From CAVPMN01 sp963706425 (lineage in GTDB: Bacteria > Actinomycetota > Acidimicrobiia > Acidimicrobiales > Acidimicrobilacustridaceae), in the NCBI GenBank assembly GCA_963706425.1, contig CAVPMN010000001.1:248001-312000 (forward strand): a stretch of DNA of 64,000 nucleotides. The letters run 5' to 3'. Made by a program: the position numbers and the translations under genes. Shown here one piece after another: positions 1 to 10,624 of this stretch. Each line of letters starts with the position of its first letter. Position 1 is the stretch's first letter. The notes beneath the pieces were generated by a model. That model was not told the origin of the DNA. It saw only the letters and a program-made list of their open reading frames with translations, and ran no database searches.

Positions 1-1
1 G

Positions 2-670
2 CGACGGTCGGCGCGCGGCTTGGGCTTCGAGGTGCCACTCGACGACGGCGCGCTGCGCGATGCCATCGAGTCGACCATCGAGGGAAACACGATGACGACC
101 GGTCGGCTGCGGCTCACCGTCACCGGAGGCGTGGGCCCGCTCGGCTCAGACCGGGGCGAGGGTCGGCCCACGGTGATGGTGGCGGTCGGGCCACTCGTGT
201 CGCGGGGCGGGCACGCCACGGTGGTCACCGTCCCGTGGCGCCGCAACGAGCACAGCGCCGTCGCCGGGCTGAAGACCACGTCCTACGCCGAGAACGTCGT
301 GGCGCTACGCCGGGCCCACGACCACGGGGCCGACGAGGCGATTCTGGCCAACACCGCAGGAGAGCTCTGCGAGGGCACCGGCTCGAACATCTTCGTGGTG
401 ATCGACGGCCGGCTGGTCACTCCTCCACTCAGCTCGGGCTGCTTGGCGGGCATCACCCGTGAGCTGGTGCTCGAGGTGGTCGAGGCCGACGAGCGGGCCG
501 TCGCGTTCGACTCGCTCGACACGTGCCACGAGGCGTTCCTGACGTCGAGCACTCGCGACGTGCAACCCATCTCGATGCTCGACGGTCGGCGCCTCGACGC
601 CCCCGGCCCGCACACCCGCCGCGCCATGGAGGCGTTCGCGGCGCTCGAGGAGCGCACGTTCGACCCCTGA
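2..670 (+). CDS. Class IV aminotransferase, C-terminal part (5' end outside window)
   Basis: A PLP-dependent fold-type IV enzyme related to 4-amino-4-deoxychorismate lyase and branched-chain aminotransferase. The frame is open from the first bases of the window, so the N-terminus is missing. The AGLKTTSYAENV segment carries the lysine expected to bind PLP, and the later segment ELCEGTGSNIFVVIDG followed by LSSGCLAGITRE is the typical C-terminal half, including the phosphate-binding GITR turn. Substrate cannot be decided from this fragment: folate-pathway lyase and amino-acid aminotransferase are both possible. It ends 7 bases before the convergent birA gene. Confidence 0.85.
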   Translation, partial: RRSARGLGFEVPLDDGALRDAIESTIEGNTMTTGRLRLTVTGGVGPLGSDRGEGRPTVMVAVGPLVSRGGHATVVTVPWRRNEHSAVAGLKTTSYAENVVALRRAHDHGADEAILANTAGELCEGTGSNIFVVIDGRLVTPPLSSGCLAGITRELVLEVVEADERAVAFDSLDTCHEAFLTSSTRDVQPISMLDGRRLDAPGPHTRRAMEAFAALEERTFDP

Positions 671-676
671 GCGACC

Positions 677-1483
677 TCAGGCGTGGCGAAGATGGACGAC
701 GTCGCCGACGCTGATCTCGGTGACCGCACCACCGCCGGAGGGCTCGACCAGGAGCTGCCCGTCGTCGGTGAGCCCGACCGCCCGCCCTTCGAACGAACCG
801 GCGGGACGCTCGACGCGCACCGACCGCCCGATCGTGGCGCACGCCGACCGATAGCGGTCGACCAGCTCGGCACGTCCCTCGCTCGAGGCGAGGCGGTCGC
901 ACCAACCGTCGAGACCGACGAGGAGGTGGCCGAGCAGATCCTCGCGGTCGACTACGTGACCCACGACTGCGTTGAGGGCGACCGCGATGCCGACGAGCTC
1001 GGCCGGCAGGTCGTCCGGCCAGTTCACGTTGAGGCCGAGACCGACCACGACGGCCTCGAGCCGGCCGCCTTCGACGATCGACTCGGCGAGGATGCCCCCC
1101 AACTTGCCGATCGGGCCGCCGCCGTCGCCCTCGACCACCAGGTCGTTGGGCCATTTGAGCGACGGGGCGACACCGGCGACCGCTCGGCAGGCGTCGACCG
1201 CGGCCAACCCCACCGCCGTGGCGGTGAAGTGAGCGTCGGCGGGCTCGAGGGCGGGGCGCAGCAGCACCGACACCAGCAGCGACGACGCCGCCGGAGCTTG
1301 CCAGGAGCGGTCGAGCCGGCCCCGTCCGGCGCTCTGGTGGTCGGCGACGAGCACCACGCCCTCGGGTGCCCCGGCCCGGGCCAGCGCCAGCCCGTCGGAG
1401 TTGGTCGACTGGGTCTCGGGCACCCACCGGACGTCGGTGAAACGGGTCTCGGCGGCGAGTGATCTGGCACGGTCCCCTCGCAT
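677..1483 (-). CDS. birA: Biotin--[acetyl-CoA-carboxylase] ligase
   Basis: Activates biotin to biotinyl-AMP and attaches it to the lysine of biotin carboxyl carrier domains. The N-terminal half holds the STNSDG region and the biotin/ATP loop GRGRLDRSW; KWPNDL and GKLGGIL follow, then a C-terminal beta domain. There is no N-terminal helix-turn-helix, so it is a monofunctional ligase rather than a BirA repressor. It is divergent from the carboxylase subunit it probably modifies. I prefer the start at 1483, because a TATGGT hexamer lies exactly 7 nt upstream; an in-frame ATG at 1495 lies inside that promoter. Confidence 0.9.
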   Translation of the reverse strand: MRGDRARSLAAETRFTDVRWVPETQSTNSDGLALARAGAPEGVVLVADHQSAGRGRLDRSWQAPAASSLLVSVLLRPALEPADAHFTATAVGLAAVDACRAVAGVAPSLKWPNDLVVEGDGGGPIGKLGGILAESIVEGGRLEAVVVGLGLNVNWPDDLPAELVGIAVALNAVVGHVVDREDLLGHLLVGLDGWCDRLASSEGRAELVDRYRSACATIGRSVRVERPAGSFEGRAVGLTDDGQLLVEPSGGGAVTEISVGDVVHLRHA

Positions 1484-1500
1484 GCAAGTAACCATATGGC
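1484..1500. promoter_or_regulatory. Overlapping divergent leaderless promoters of birA and the biotin carboxylase gene
   Basis: The two start codons are separated by only 17 bases. On the minus strand TATGGT (1496-1491) is followed by 7 nt and the ATG of birA. On the plus strand TAACCA (1489-1494) is followed by 6 nt and the GTG at 1501. The two hexamers overlap in the palindrome CCATATGG. No Shine-Dalgarno sequence fits either gene, so both transcripts should start at or very near the start codon. Inference from sequence only. Confidence 0.55.
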
Positions 1501-3270
1501 GTGCTGAAGAAGGTCTTGATCGCCAACAGAGGCGAAATCGCCGTCCGGGTCATCCGCGCGTGCCAGGAGATGGGCGTCGCCACGGTGGCCGTCTACTCGG
1601 AGCTCGACCGCGACGCGCTCCACGTCCGACTGGCCGACGAGGCCTACGCGCTCGGGGGCCAGACGGCCGCCGAGAGCTACCTCAACACCACGGCCATCCT
1701 CGACGTCATCGAGCGCTCCGGTGCCGACAGCGTGCACCCGGGCTACGGGTTCTTCTCCGAGAACACCGACTTCGCCCGGTCCATCACCGCCATGGGCGTG
1801 ACGTTCATCGGCCCGCCGCCCGAGGCCATCGAGGTGATGGGCGACAAGGTGAGCAGCCGCCTCGCCGCGGAGGCAGCCGGGGTGGCCGGGGTGCCGGGCA
1901 CCACGTCGTTCCTCGAGTCGGCCGACGAGGTCATCGCGTTCGGCAACGACCACGGCTGGCCGGTCGCCATCAAGGCCGCGTACGGCGGTGGCGGTCGGGG
2001 CATGCGCGTGGTGCAGTCGGCCGACGAAGCTGCCGAAGCGCTCGCCTCGGCGCAGTCCGAGGCCCTCAAGGGCTTCGGACGCGACGAGTGCTACGTCGAG
2101 CGCTATCTCACCTGGCCGCGCCACGTCGAGATGCAGGTCATCGGCGATCAGCACGGCAACTACGTGTGGGTCGGCGAGCGCGACTGCTCGGCCCAGCGCC
2201 GCCACCAGAAGCTGGTCGAGGAGAGCCCGGCACCCGACTTCCCCGACGAGCTGCGCCAGCGCATGGGCGAGGCCGCGGTGAAGGTGGCCGAGGCGTGCGG
2301 CTACTACAACGCCGGCACCGTCGAGTTCCTCTACCAGGACGGCGACTTCTACTTCCTCGAGATGAACACCCGTCTCCAGGTGGAGCATCCGGTCACCGAG
2401 ATGGTGACCGGCATCGACCTGGTCGCAGAGCAGCTCCGGGTGGCGTCGGGCGAGCCGCTGTCGTTCAGCCAGGACGACGTGGTGCGCACCGGCCATGCCA
2501 TCGAGGTGCGGGTGAACGCCGAGAACCCGGCCGGTGGCGCCTTCCTCCCTGCGCCCGGCCGCATCACGACGCTCGTGCCGCCGCAGGGCTTCGGCACCCG
2601 CTGGGACGGTGGCTACGAGTCGGGCGACGAGGTCAGCCAGTACTACGACAACCTGGTGGGCAAGCTCATCGTGTGGGGCCACGACCGTGACGTCGCCATC
2701 GCGCGCATGCTGCGGGCGCTGCGTGAGATGCGCATCGAGGGCATCGCCACGACCATCCCGGCCGACATCGCCATCCTCGAGCACGCCGACTTCAAGGCGG
2801 CCAAGCACTCCACCAAGTGGGTCGAGGACACGCTCGACCTCTCGACCGTCGGCGTCGATCCAGTGGTCGCCGAAGGCGACGACGTCGAGCCGAAGGTGCG
2901 GCGCGATGTCGACGTCGAGGTCAACGGCAGGCGGTTCGCCGTCAGCATGTGGGTGCCGGAGTCGGCCGCGGCGCCGGTGGCGACATCCGGGCGGGCCGGC
3001 GGCAGCGCCCGTCCCAAGCGCAGCGGCTCGGGCGGAGGCTCGGGCGCCGGTGCCGGTTCGGGTGCGGTCGCGGTGCCGATGCAGGGCACGATCGTCAAGG
3101 TGCTGGTCGAGGTCGGCCAGGAGGTCGAAGCCGGCCAGACCGTGTGCGTGCTCGAGGCCATGAAGATGGAGAACAACATCGCCGCCGACAAGGCCGGCAC
3201 CGTCACCGAGGTCAAGGTGGGCCCCGGCGACTCGGTGGGCTCGGGCGACGTCGTCATCGTCATCGCCTGA
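1501..3270 (+). CDS. Acetyl-/propionyl-CoA carboxylase alpha subunit (biotin carboxylase + BCCP)
   Basis: The 589-residue protein joins a biotin carboxylase (about residues 1-450) to a biotin carrier domain at the C-terminus. It should carboxylate its own biotin with bicarbonate and ATP and pass the group to a separate carboxyltransferase subunit. Visible are the N-terminal KKVLIANRGEIAVRV, the glycine-rich ATP loop GGGGRGMR, EMNTRLQVEHPVTE, and the biotinylation motif EAMKMEN. A Gly/Ser-rich linker (about residues 495-520) precedes the carrier domain. No carboxyltransferase beta subunit is in the window. AccA3-type and PccA-type assignments cannot be separated here; the methylmalonyl-CoA mutase nearby fits propionyl-CoA use. 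Confidence 0.93.
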   Translation: MLKKVLIANRGEIAVRVIRACQEMGVATVAVYSELDRDALHVRLADEAYALGGQTAAESYLNTTAILDVIERSGADSVHPGYGFFSENTDFARSITAMGVTFIGPPPEAIEVMGDKVSSRLAAEAAGVAGVPGTTSFLESADEVIAFGNDHGWPVAIKAAYGGGGRGMRVVQSADEAAEALASAQSEALKGFGRDECYVERYLTWPRHVEMQVIGDQHGNYVWVGERDCSAQRRHQKLVEESPAPDFPDELRQRMGEAAVKVAEACGYYNAGTVEFLYQDGDFYFLEMNTRLQVEHPVTEMVTGIDLVAEQLRVASGEPLSFSQDDVVRTGHAIEVRVNAENPAGGAFLPAPGRITTLVPPQGFGTRWDGGYESGDEVSQYYDNLVGKLIVWGHDRDVAIARMLRALREMRIEGIATTIPADIAILEHADFKAAKHSTKWVEDTLDLSTVGVDPVVAEGDDVEPKVRRDVDVEVNGRRFAVSMWVPESAAAPVATSGRAGGSARPKRSGSGGGSGAGAGSGAVAVPMQGTIVKVLVEVGQEVEAGQTVCVLEAMKMENNIAADKAGTVTEVKVGPGDSVGSGDVVIVIA

Positions 3271-3464
3271 CCCCCGGCCGCCCGCCCGCTTCCCCGCCTT
3301 CTCCTCCCCGCGCTCCCCCAGGACCCACTGCTCCGGTCCCGCCGCGGCGCAACCTCGGAGCCTTCACTCCCACTCCTCCCCCACCAACGCCAAACCAGCG
3401 CTTCCTCAGGCCCAACGCCGGTCCTGACGGCGGCGCAGGTTCGATGTTGCCGGGAGTGGGCCCA
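3271..3464. other. Intergenic stretch, no gene recognised
   Basis: C-rich DNA with no convincing coding frame on either strand. It contains the first copy of a 15-base direct repeat (3429-3443) that recurs after the next gene. Confidence 0.4.
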
Positions 3465-4442
3465 GTGCGGACCAGCGAGATCAACCAGGCGGTGATGGCC
3501 ATCTGCGCCAGCCATCACGGCGCAATCACGACGGCGCTCGCCGCATCAGCGGGCCTGCATCACGCATGCGCTGTCGGCGACGGGCCGACAACGGGATGCT
3601 CGAATCAGGTCGGCGGGCCACATCTTCCGGCTGGCCGGCGCCCCCGACTCGTGGGAGCAACGCGGCGCTGATCGCTGCGTGGGCCCATGGGCCCGGACGC
3701 GCTGCGTCTCGCATCGCGCCGCCGTGTTGCTGTGGCGACTCGATGGTGTGCGCTCAGGCGCCGATGGACGTGCTGGTCGAACGCTGGAACCGCCGCACCA
3801 GCCTGGCGGGCGTACGGGTGCACGAGGCCACCGACCTCATCGACGCCGACCGGACCATCGTCGACTCGATCCCCTGCACGTCGGTGGTGCGCACGCTGCT
3901 CGACGTCGCCGCAGTCGATTCCCGCCGCGTCGATCCGACCAGGTGTTCGAGGACGCGCTGCGACGTCGCCTCACCACCGTCGAAGCGGTGACCAACCGGT
4001 TCGTCCAGGTCGCCCGCCGGGGCGGCCGGGCACCCAGGTCATGCGCTCGCATCTCTCGAAGCGAACCGGCGAGTACGTGCCGACGATGTCGGAGTTCGAG
4101 CGCCGGGTCAGTGACCTGGCCGAGGAGGCGGGCCTCCGCCGGCCCGATCGACAGATCGCCGTGCAGCTGCCGGACACGACGGTCTACATCGATCTCGGAT
4201 GGCGAGAGGTCATGGTGGGCGTCGAGTGCGACGGGCTCTTCAACCACGCCGACAGCGTGCGGCTGCCCTGGGACGAGGCGACGCCAGAACGAGCTCGTGC
4301 TTCGCGGCTGGTTCATCCTGCGGTTCGTGTGGACGCAGCTCGCACGGACCTCGCACCGTGAAGGCGCAACTCCTCGCCGCCTATCACCGGTGAACCTGAA
4401 CAGGCGCTCTTGCAGGACCCGGCCCAGGGCGGCGCAGGTTCG
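3429..4442. repeat. 15-bp direct repeat flanking the DUF559 pseudogene
   Basis: GGCGGCGCAGGTTCG occurs at 3429-3443 and again at 4428-4442, about 20 bases before and 35 bases after the broken DUF559-type gene. Sequence just upstream of each copy is also partly alike. This could mark an inserted gene cassette or a pair of short dispersed repeats; no transposase is present. Confidence 0.45.
3465..4393 (+). pseudogene. AbiEi-antitoxin/DUF559 endonuclease-like protein, multiply frameshifted
   Basis: Reading across frames reconstructs a full-length protein of about 300 residues. It starts at GTG 3465 (VRTSEINQAVMAICASHHG), continues with ASHRAAVLLWRLDGV and ARTLLDVAAV-like sequence (SVVRTLLDVAAV), then EDALRRRLTT, MSEFERRVSDLAEEAGL, VGVECDGLFNH, RGWFILRFVW and the end KAQLLAAYHR. 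This is the layout of actinobacterial proteins with an AbiEi-like N-terminus and a DUF559 (Vsr/restriction-like) C-terminus, including the DVECDG-type catalytic strand. At least five frame changes (about 3550-3680, 3940, 4030, 4290 and 4340) break it. Whether these are mutations or assembly errors is open. Confidence 0.6.
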
Positions 4443-4460
4443 GAAGCGGTGCCGCGCTCG

Positions 4461-4480
4461 CTGAGGTCCCGGGTCCTCAG
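4461..4480. terminator. Possible terminator palindrome between convergent genes
   Basis: CTGAGG and CCTCAG arms surround a GC-rich core between the ends of two convergent genes. There is no T tract and almost no loop, so this is weak. Confidence 0.25.
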
Positions 4481-4494
4481 GGCGCAGGCGCGGG

Positions 4495-5854
4495 CTACTC
4501 GGCGGCGTCGGCGAGCGACTCGGCCAGGGCGGGATGCACCAGAAGGCTCTCGACGATGTCTGTCACGCGCAGACCGGCCGTGACGGCCAGGGCGATCACC
4601 GAGATCAGCTCCGCGGCGTGCCGACCGACGATCGACCCACCGAGCACCACACCGGTGGCCGGGTCGGACACGATCTTCACGAAGCCGCGTGGGTCGTTGT
4701 CGATCAGCGCCTTGGCGTTGGCCGAGAACGGCACCTTGGTGACCCGGATCTTGCGACCCTCGGCGAAGGCGTCGGCCTCGGCCAGCCCGACATCGGCGAT
4801 CTCGGGCTCGGTGAAGATCGCCGAGGCGGCCTTCTCGTAGTCGAGGTGGCGATGGGGGCCGACGTGCAGGCCCATGGCGTGCTCGGCGATCTTGCGTCCC
4901 TGCATGGCCGCCACAGACGACAGAGGCAGCTTCCCCGACAGGTCGCCGGCGGCGTAGATGTGCGGGATCGACGACTGGCAGTTGTGGTTGACCACGACAT
5001 AGCCACCGTCGACGTCGACACCCGCCGCGTCGAGACCGAGGTGCTCGGAGTTCGGGAGCGAGCCGATGGCCAGCAGCGCGTGGGAGCCGGTGGCGATGCG
5101 CCCGTCGTCGCAGCGCACGGTGACCGAGTCGGCCGACGCTTCGATGCTCGTGGCCCGTGCCCCCATGTAGAGACGCACGCCCCGTCGCAGGAAGTCGTCC
5201 TCGAGCGCCGCCGCCACCTCGGGATCCTTCTGCGGTAGCACCTGCTGACGGCTCACGATGAAGGTGACGGCGCACCCGAACGCGGAGAACATGTGGACGA
5301 ACTCGACGCCGGTGACCCCCGCCCCGATGACGACGAGATGTTCCGGCAGATCGGGCGGCGGGTAGGCGTCGCGGGTGGTCAGGATGCGCTGGTGATCGAC
5401 CTCGACCCATTCCGGCACACGCGGCCGGCTGCCCGTCGACAGGACGACCACGTCGGCTTCGAGCTCGTGGTGCCCATCGGCCCCCTCGACCAGCACCTCG
5501 TTGGGCCCCTGGAGCCGACCGGTGCCCTGGAGGATGCGCACGCCCTGGCTCTCGAGCAGGTCGGTCACCGAGTGTTGCAGGCGCCGTTCGATCGCGGTGA
5601 TGCGGGCTTTCAGCGCGTCGAGGTCGACCGAGGCAGAAGCCAGACGTGAGGCCCATGCCCTCGGACTCGTTGATCAGCCGCAGGGCGCCCCCGGTGGCGA
5701 TCATGGCCTTCGACGGGATGCAGTCCCAGAGGTGAGCGGCCCCGCCGACGATGTCCTTCTCGACGAGGGTCACCTCGGCACCGAGGCGCGCCGCATGCGT
5801 GGCGGCCTGGTTGCCCGCCGGACCACCACCGATGATCACCATCCGCTTGGCCAT
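4495..5854 (-). CDS. FAD-dependent NAD(P)H quinone reductase, LpdA/Rv3303c type (one frameshift)
   Basis: Belongs to the pyridine nucleotide-disulfide oxidoreductase family. The N-terminus has the FAD-binding GGGPAGNQAATHAARLGA, then GGAAHLWDCIPSK. The position of the first redox cysteine is alanine, as in mycobacterial LpdA (Rv3303c), so this is not a dihydrolipoamide dehydrogenase; that family reduces quinones with NAD(P)H. Further on are the NAD loop VIGAGVTGVEF, AAGDLSGKLPLSSVAAMQGR and the dimerisation domain. The frame changes once near 5642 at a GG pair: LTS must join to ASASVDLDAL. A TAGCCT hexamer sits 6 nt before the ATG at 5854. Confidence 0.85.
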
Positions 5855-5866
5855 GGCCGCAGGCTA
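5855..5866 (-). promoter_or_regulatory. Leaderless -10 element
   Basis: TAGCCT on the minus strand (5866-5861) lies 6 nt before the ATG at 5854, with no ribosome binding site between. Confidence 0.45.
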
Positions 5867-5889
5867 CCGGTGCAATCGGTCGCGGCAGC

Positions 5890-6672
5890 TCACCGTACCG
5901 GCCGGGCCAGGCGCACCAACCGGTGGTCGGGCGTGAAGAGGCGGCGGGTGAGCCCGACCCCGACCACCGTGACGCTCGTGGCCACTGAGCCCAAGATGAG
6001 GTACATGATCGCCAGCTGCACCAGCACCGCATCGCCGGCGTCGACGCCGGCGAGGATCAGCCCCGTCATGGCGCCGGGCAGGAACACCAGACCGACGGCC
6101 TTGGTCGACTCGATCTGCGGGATCAGCGCGGTTCGCAGCGCCTCGCGCACGTAAGGCCGTGACGCCTCACGCCATGCCTGGCCGAGAGCCAAGCGGGCCT
6201 CGACCTCGGCCCTGCGCTCCCGCAGCTCGCCGACGACACGCCGGGCAGCAACGACCGTGGCCGTCATCGAGTTGCCGATCATCATGCCGGCGAGCGGCAC
6301 CACGGTGCGAGCCTCCACCGGGAAGATGTCGAGCCCGAAGATCACGAGCAGGCTCGTCACGGCCACCGCAGCCATCGCGGCGAGCGCGATCGGGAACACA
6401 TCGGGCACCTCGGCGGCCCGGCGACGCACGGTGAACGCGGCGAACACCACCATGCAGGCGACCCAGAGGAACGCCCAGCCCACCCACTGGTCAGGCTCGA
6501 GCACCAGCTTGAGGGCGAGACCGACCAGGAGCAGCTGCACCGCGGCCCGACCCGACGCCCACAGGATCGGGCCCTCGAGGCGGAGCCCCTGCGCCATCGA
6601 GAGGCCCACAGCGGCGACCACCAGCACGAGGGACCCGGTCAGGCCCAGCCAACCGATGTCGGTGCTCGGCAC
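5890..6672 (-). CDS. fetB: FetB-like ABC transporter permease (UPF0014/YbbM family)
   Basis: A 260-residue inner-membrane protein with about seven hydrophobic segments. The family signature VPLAGMMIGNSMTATVVA near the middle and LPGAMTGLILAG later identify the FetB/YbbM family, described in E. coli as an iron exporter with FetA. The ATP-binding partner lies directly upstream in the same direction, one base away, so the two form an operon. The transported metal here is inferred from the family only. Confidence 0.85.
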   Translation of the reverse strand: MPSTDIGWLGLTGSLVLVVAAVGLSMAQGLRLEGPILWASGRAAVQLLLVGLALKLVLEPDQWVGWAFLWVACMVVFAAFTVRRRAAEVPDVFPIALAAMAAVAVTSLLVIFGLDIFPVEARTVVPLAGMMIGNSMTATVVAARRVVGELRERRAEVEARLALGQAWREASRPYVREALRTALIPQIESTKAVGLVFLPGAMTGLILAGVDAGDAVLVQLAIMYLILGSVATSVTVVGVGLTRRLFTPDHRLVRLARPVR

Positions 6673-6673
6673 C

Positions 6674-7405
6674 TCAATCCTCCAAACGATCGTCGAGCTG
6701 GAGTTCGTCGGACTCGTCGGAAGCCAGGTAGGCGGCCGCTTCGTCCGCGCCGGCGAGGCGGCCCCCGATCACCACCATGACCCGATCACCGAGCCGCACG
6801 GCCTGGCGCAGGTCGTGGGTCACCCACACGACGGCCAGCCCGTCACGAGCCAGTCCGCGCGCCAGCTGCTCGATCGTCGCCCGATGGTCGGGGTCGAGCG
6901 ACGAAGTTGGCTCGTCCATGAGCAGGACGCTCGGTTCGGTCAGGAGAGCGCGCGCCACGCAGACGCGCTGGCCCTCACCACCCGACAGGTCGTCGGCGGC
7001 CCGGTCGAGCACGGCCGGATCGAGTCCGACCCGTCCCAGGATCTCGGACAGTGCAGCGTCGGGTGCGTCGGCCCGCGCCACGTGCAAGTTGTCGCGCACC
7101 GAGCCCGGAAAGAGGGTGGGCCGTTGGAAGACCATGCCGACGTGGCGGCGCAGCGCGAGTGGAGCGATCTCGGCCACGTCCTGGCCGTCGAGCAGCAGAC
7201 GCCCACGGGTGGGCACCTCGAGGCGGTTGCACAGCCGGAGAAGCGTGGTCTTGCCTGCGCCTGACGGCCCCACGATGACCGTGATGCCGTCGAGAGGCAA
7301 CTCGCAGTCGAGCCGATCGAGGATGGCGCTGCCACCGTCGCCGACCACCGAGACCCCCTCGAGGCGCAGGCAGCCCGTTGGCGGCGAAGAGGGCGGTTCG
7401 TCCAC
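6674..7405 (-). CDS. fetA: FetA-like ABC transporter ATP-binding protein
   Basis: Nucleotide-binding subunit paired with the permease downstream. Walker A GPSGAGKTTLLRL, Q-loop VFQRPTLFPG, signature LSGGEGQRV, Walker B VLLMDEPTSSLD and the switch histidine in WVTHDL are all present. The frame stays open upstream to 7591 but that would run into the methylmalonyl-CoA mutase gene; the GTG at 7405 (VDEPPSSPPTG) gives a normal 243-residue protein and leaves a 79-base divergent spacer to the mutase. Confidence 0.88.
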   Translation of the reverse strand: MDEPPSSPPTGCLRLEGVSVVGDGGSAILDRLDCELPLDGITVIVGPSGAGKTTLLRLCNRLEVPTRGRLLLDGQDVAEIAPLALRRHVGMVFQRPTLFPGSVRDNLHVARADAPDAALSEILGRVGLDPAVLDRAADDLSGGEGQRVCVARALLTEPSVLLMDEPTSSLDPDHRATIEQLARGLARDGLAVVWVTHDLRQAVRLGDRVMVVIGGRLAGADEAAAYLASDESDELQLDDRLED

Positions 7406-7472
7406 GGGCGCAGCTTGGCACCGATACCCGTCACCCGCTCCCCCCCATTTCCGGCGCGGTGCGGCCAACCCG

Positions 7473-7484
7473 TAGCCTTGCGGC
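7473..7484 (+). promoter_or_regulatory. Leaderless -10 element of the mutase gene
   Basis: TAGCCT (7473-7478) is followed by 6 nt and the GTG start at 7485. No Shine-Dalgarno sequence fits between. Confidence 0.5.
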
Positions 7485-9625
<2,141 letters not shown>

Positions 9626-9629
<4 letters not shown>

Positions 9630-10624
9630 GCGACCGCCCACCCGACCTGCCGAACGCCTCGGAGATCGCAGCAGGCATCCGGTCGGGCGATCGGCGGGCG
9701 CTGGCCCGCGCCATCACCTTGGTCGAGTCGACCCGCCCCGACCACCGCGCCGTCGCGGTGGCGGTGCTCGACGAGATCCTCCCCGCGACCGGACGATCGA
9801 TCCGTGTCGGCATCAGCGGCGCGCCGGGGGTCGGGAAGTCGACGTTCATCGAGACCTTCGGCCTGCACGTGCTCGGCGCCGACCACCGGGTCGCCGTGCT
9901 GGCCATCGACCCCACCAGCCGTCGATCGGGTGGTTCGATCCTGGGCGACAAGACGCGCATGGCCGAGCTGGCGCGCGCTGACGACGCGTTCATCCGACCG
10001 TCGCCCGGAGGTGAGCAGCTGGGTGGCGTGGCCCGTCGCACCCGCGAGGCGATGTTGCTCTGTGAAGCAGCCGGGTTCGACGTGTTGATCATCGAGACCA
10101 TCGGCGTAGGCCAGTCCGAGGTCTCGGTAGCCGACATGGTCGACCTGTTCGTGCTGCTCGTGAACCCCGGCGGCGGCGACGAGCTGCAAGGCATCAAGCG
10201 GGGCATCATGGAGCTCGCCGACCTGGTGGTCGTCAACAAGGCAGACGGCGATCTGGCGGCCGCGGCCGGGCGCACGGCGGCCGACTACACCAACGCCGTG
10301 CATCTCCTGCGCCCGCGCTGGCAGGCCTGGCACACCGAGGTGCTCACCACGTCGTCGATCGAGCAGCGGGGCATCGCCGAGGTCTGGCAGGCGATCGAGC
10401 GCGGCCACGCGGCGATCACCGCGTCGGGTGAGCTCGCCGACGCCCGTGCCGACCAGGCCACCGCCTCGATGTGGGACGAGGTGCGCCACACGCTTCTCGA
10501 TCGGTGGCTGGCCGACGATCGGGTGCGTACGCTGCTGCCCGAGCTCGAGGCCAAGGTGGGCCGCAGTGAGCTCGCCCCGGCGCATGCGGCCGCGCTGCTG
10601 GTGGAGGCCATCGAGCCGAGATGA
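9626..10624 (+). CDS. meaB: MeaB/ArgK-type GTPase, methylmalonyl-CoA mutase chaperone
   Basis: G3E-family P-loop GTPase that protects methylmalonyl-CoA mutase and gates loading of its cobalamin cofactor. Visible are the Walker A GAPGVGKSTFIE (about residues 65-76), IDPTSRRSGGSILGDKTRM, FIRPSPGGEQLGGVA, the Walker B IIETIGVGQSE and the guanine motif VVNKADGD. The GTG start at 9626 overlaps the mutase stop (GTGA), so the two are coupled. The product is 332 residues, normal for the family. Its stop overlaps the ATG of the next gene. Confidence 0.94.

Noticed and set aside
1024..2808. Long open frame on the minus strand opposite the biotin carboxylase gene
   Set aside because: GC-rich third positions keep antisense frames open; it overlaps a certain gene throughout and its predicted sequence has no recognisable motif.
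4495..5854. Calling the flavoprotein a dihydrolipoamide dehydrogenase
   Set aside because: One cysteine of the redox pair is missing (GGAAHLWDC), as in quinone-reducing LpdA; a true Lpd is present at 57-58.4 kb.
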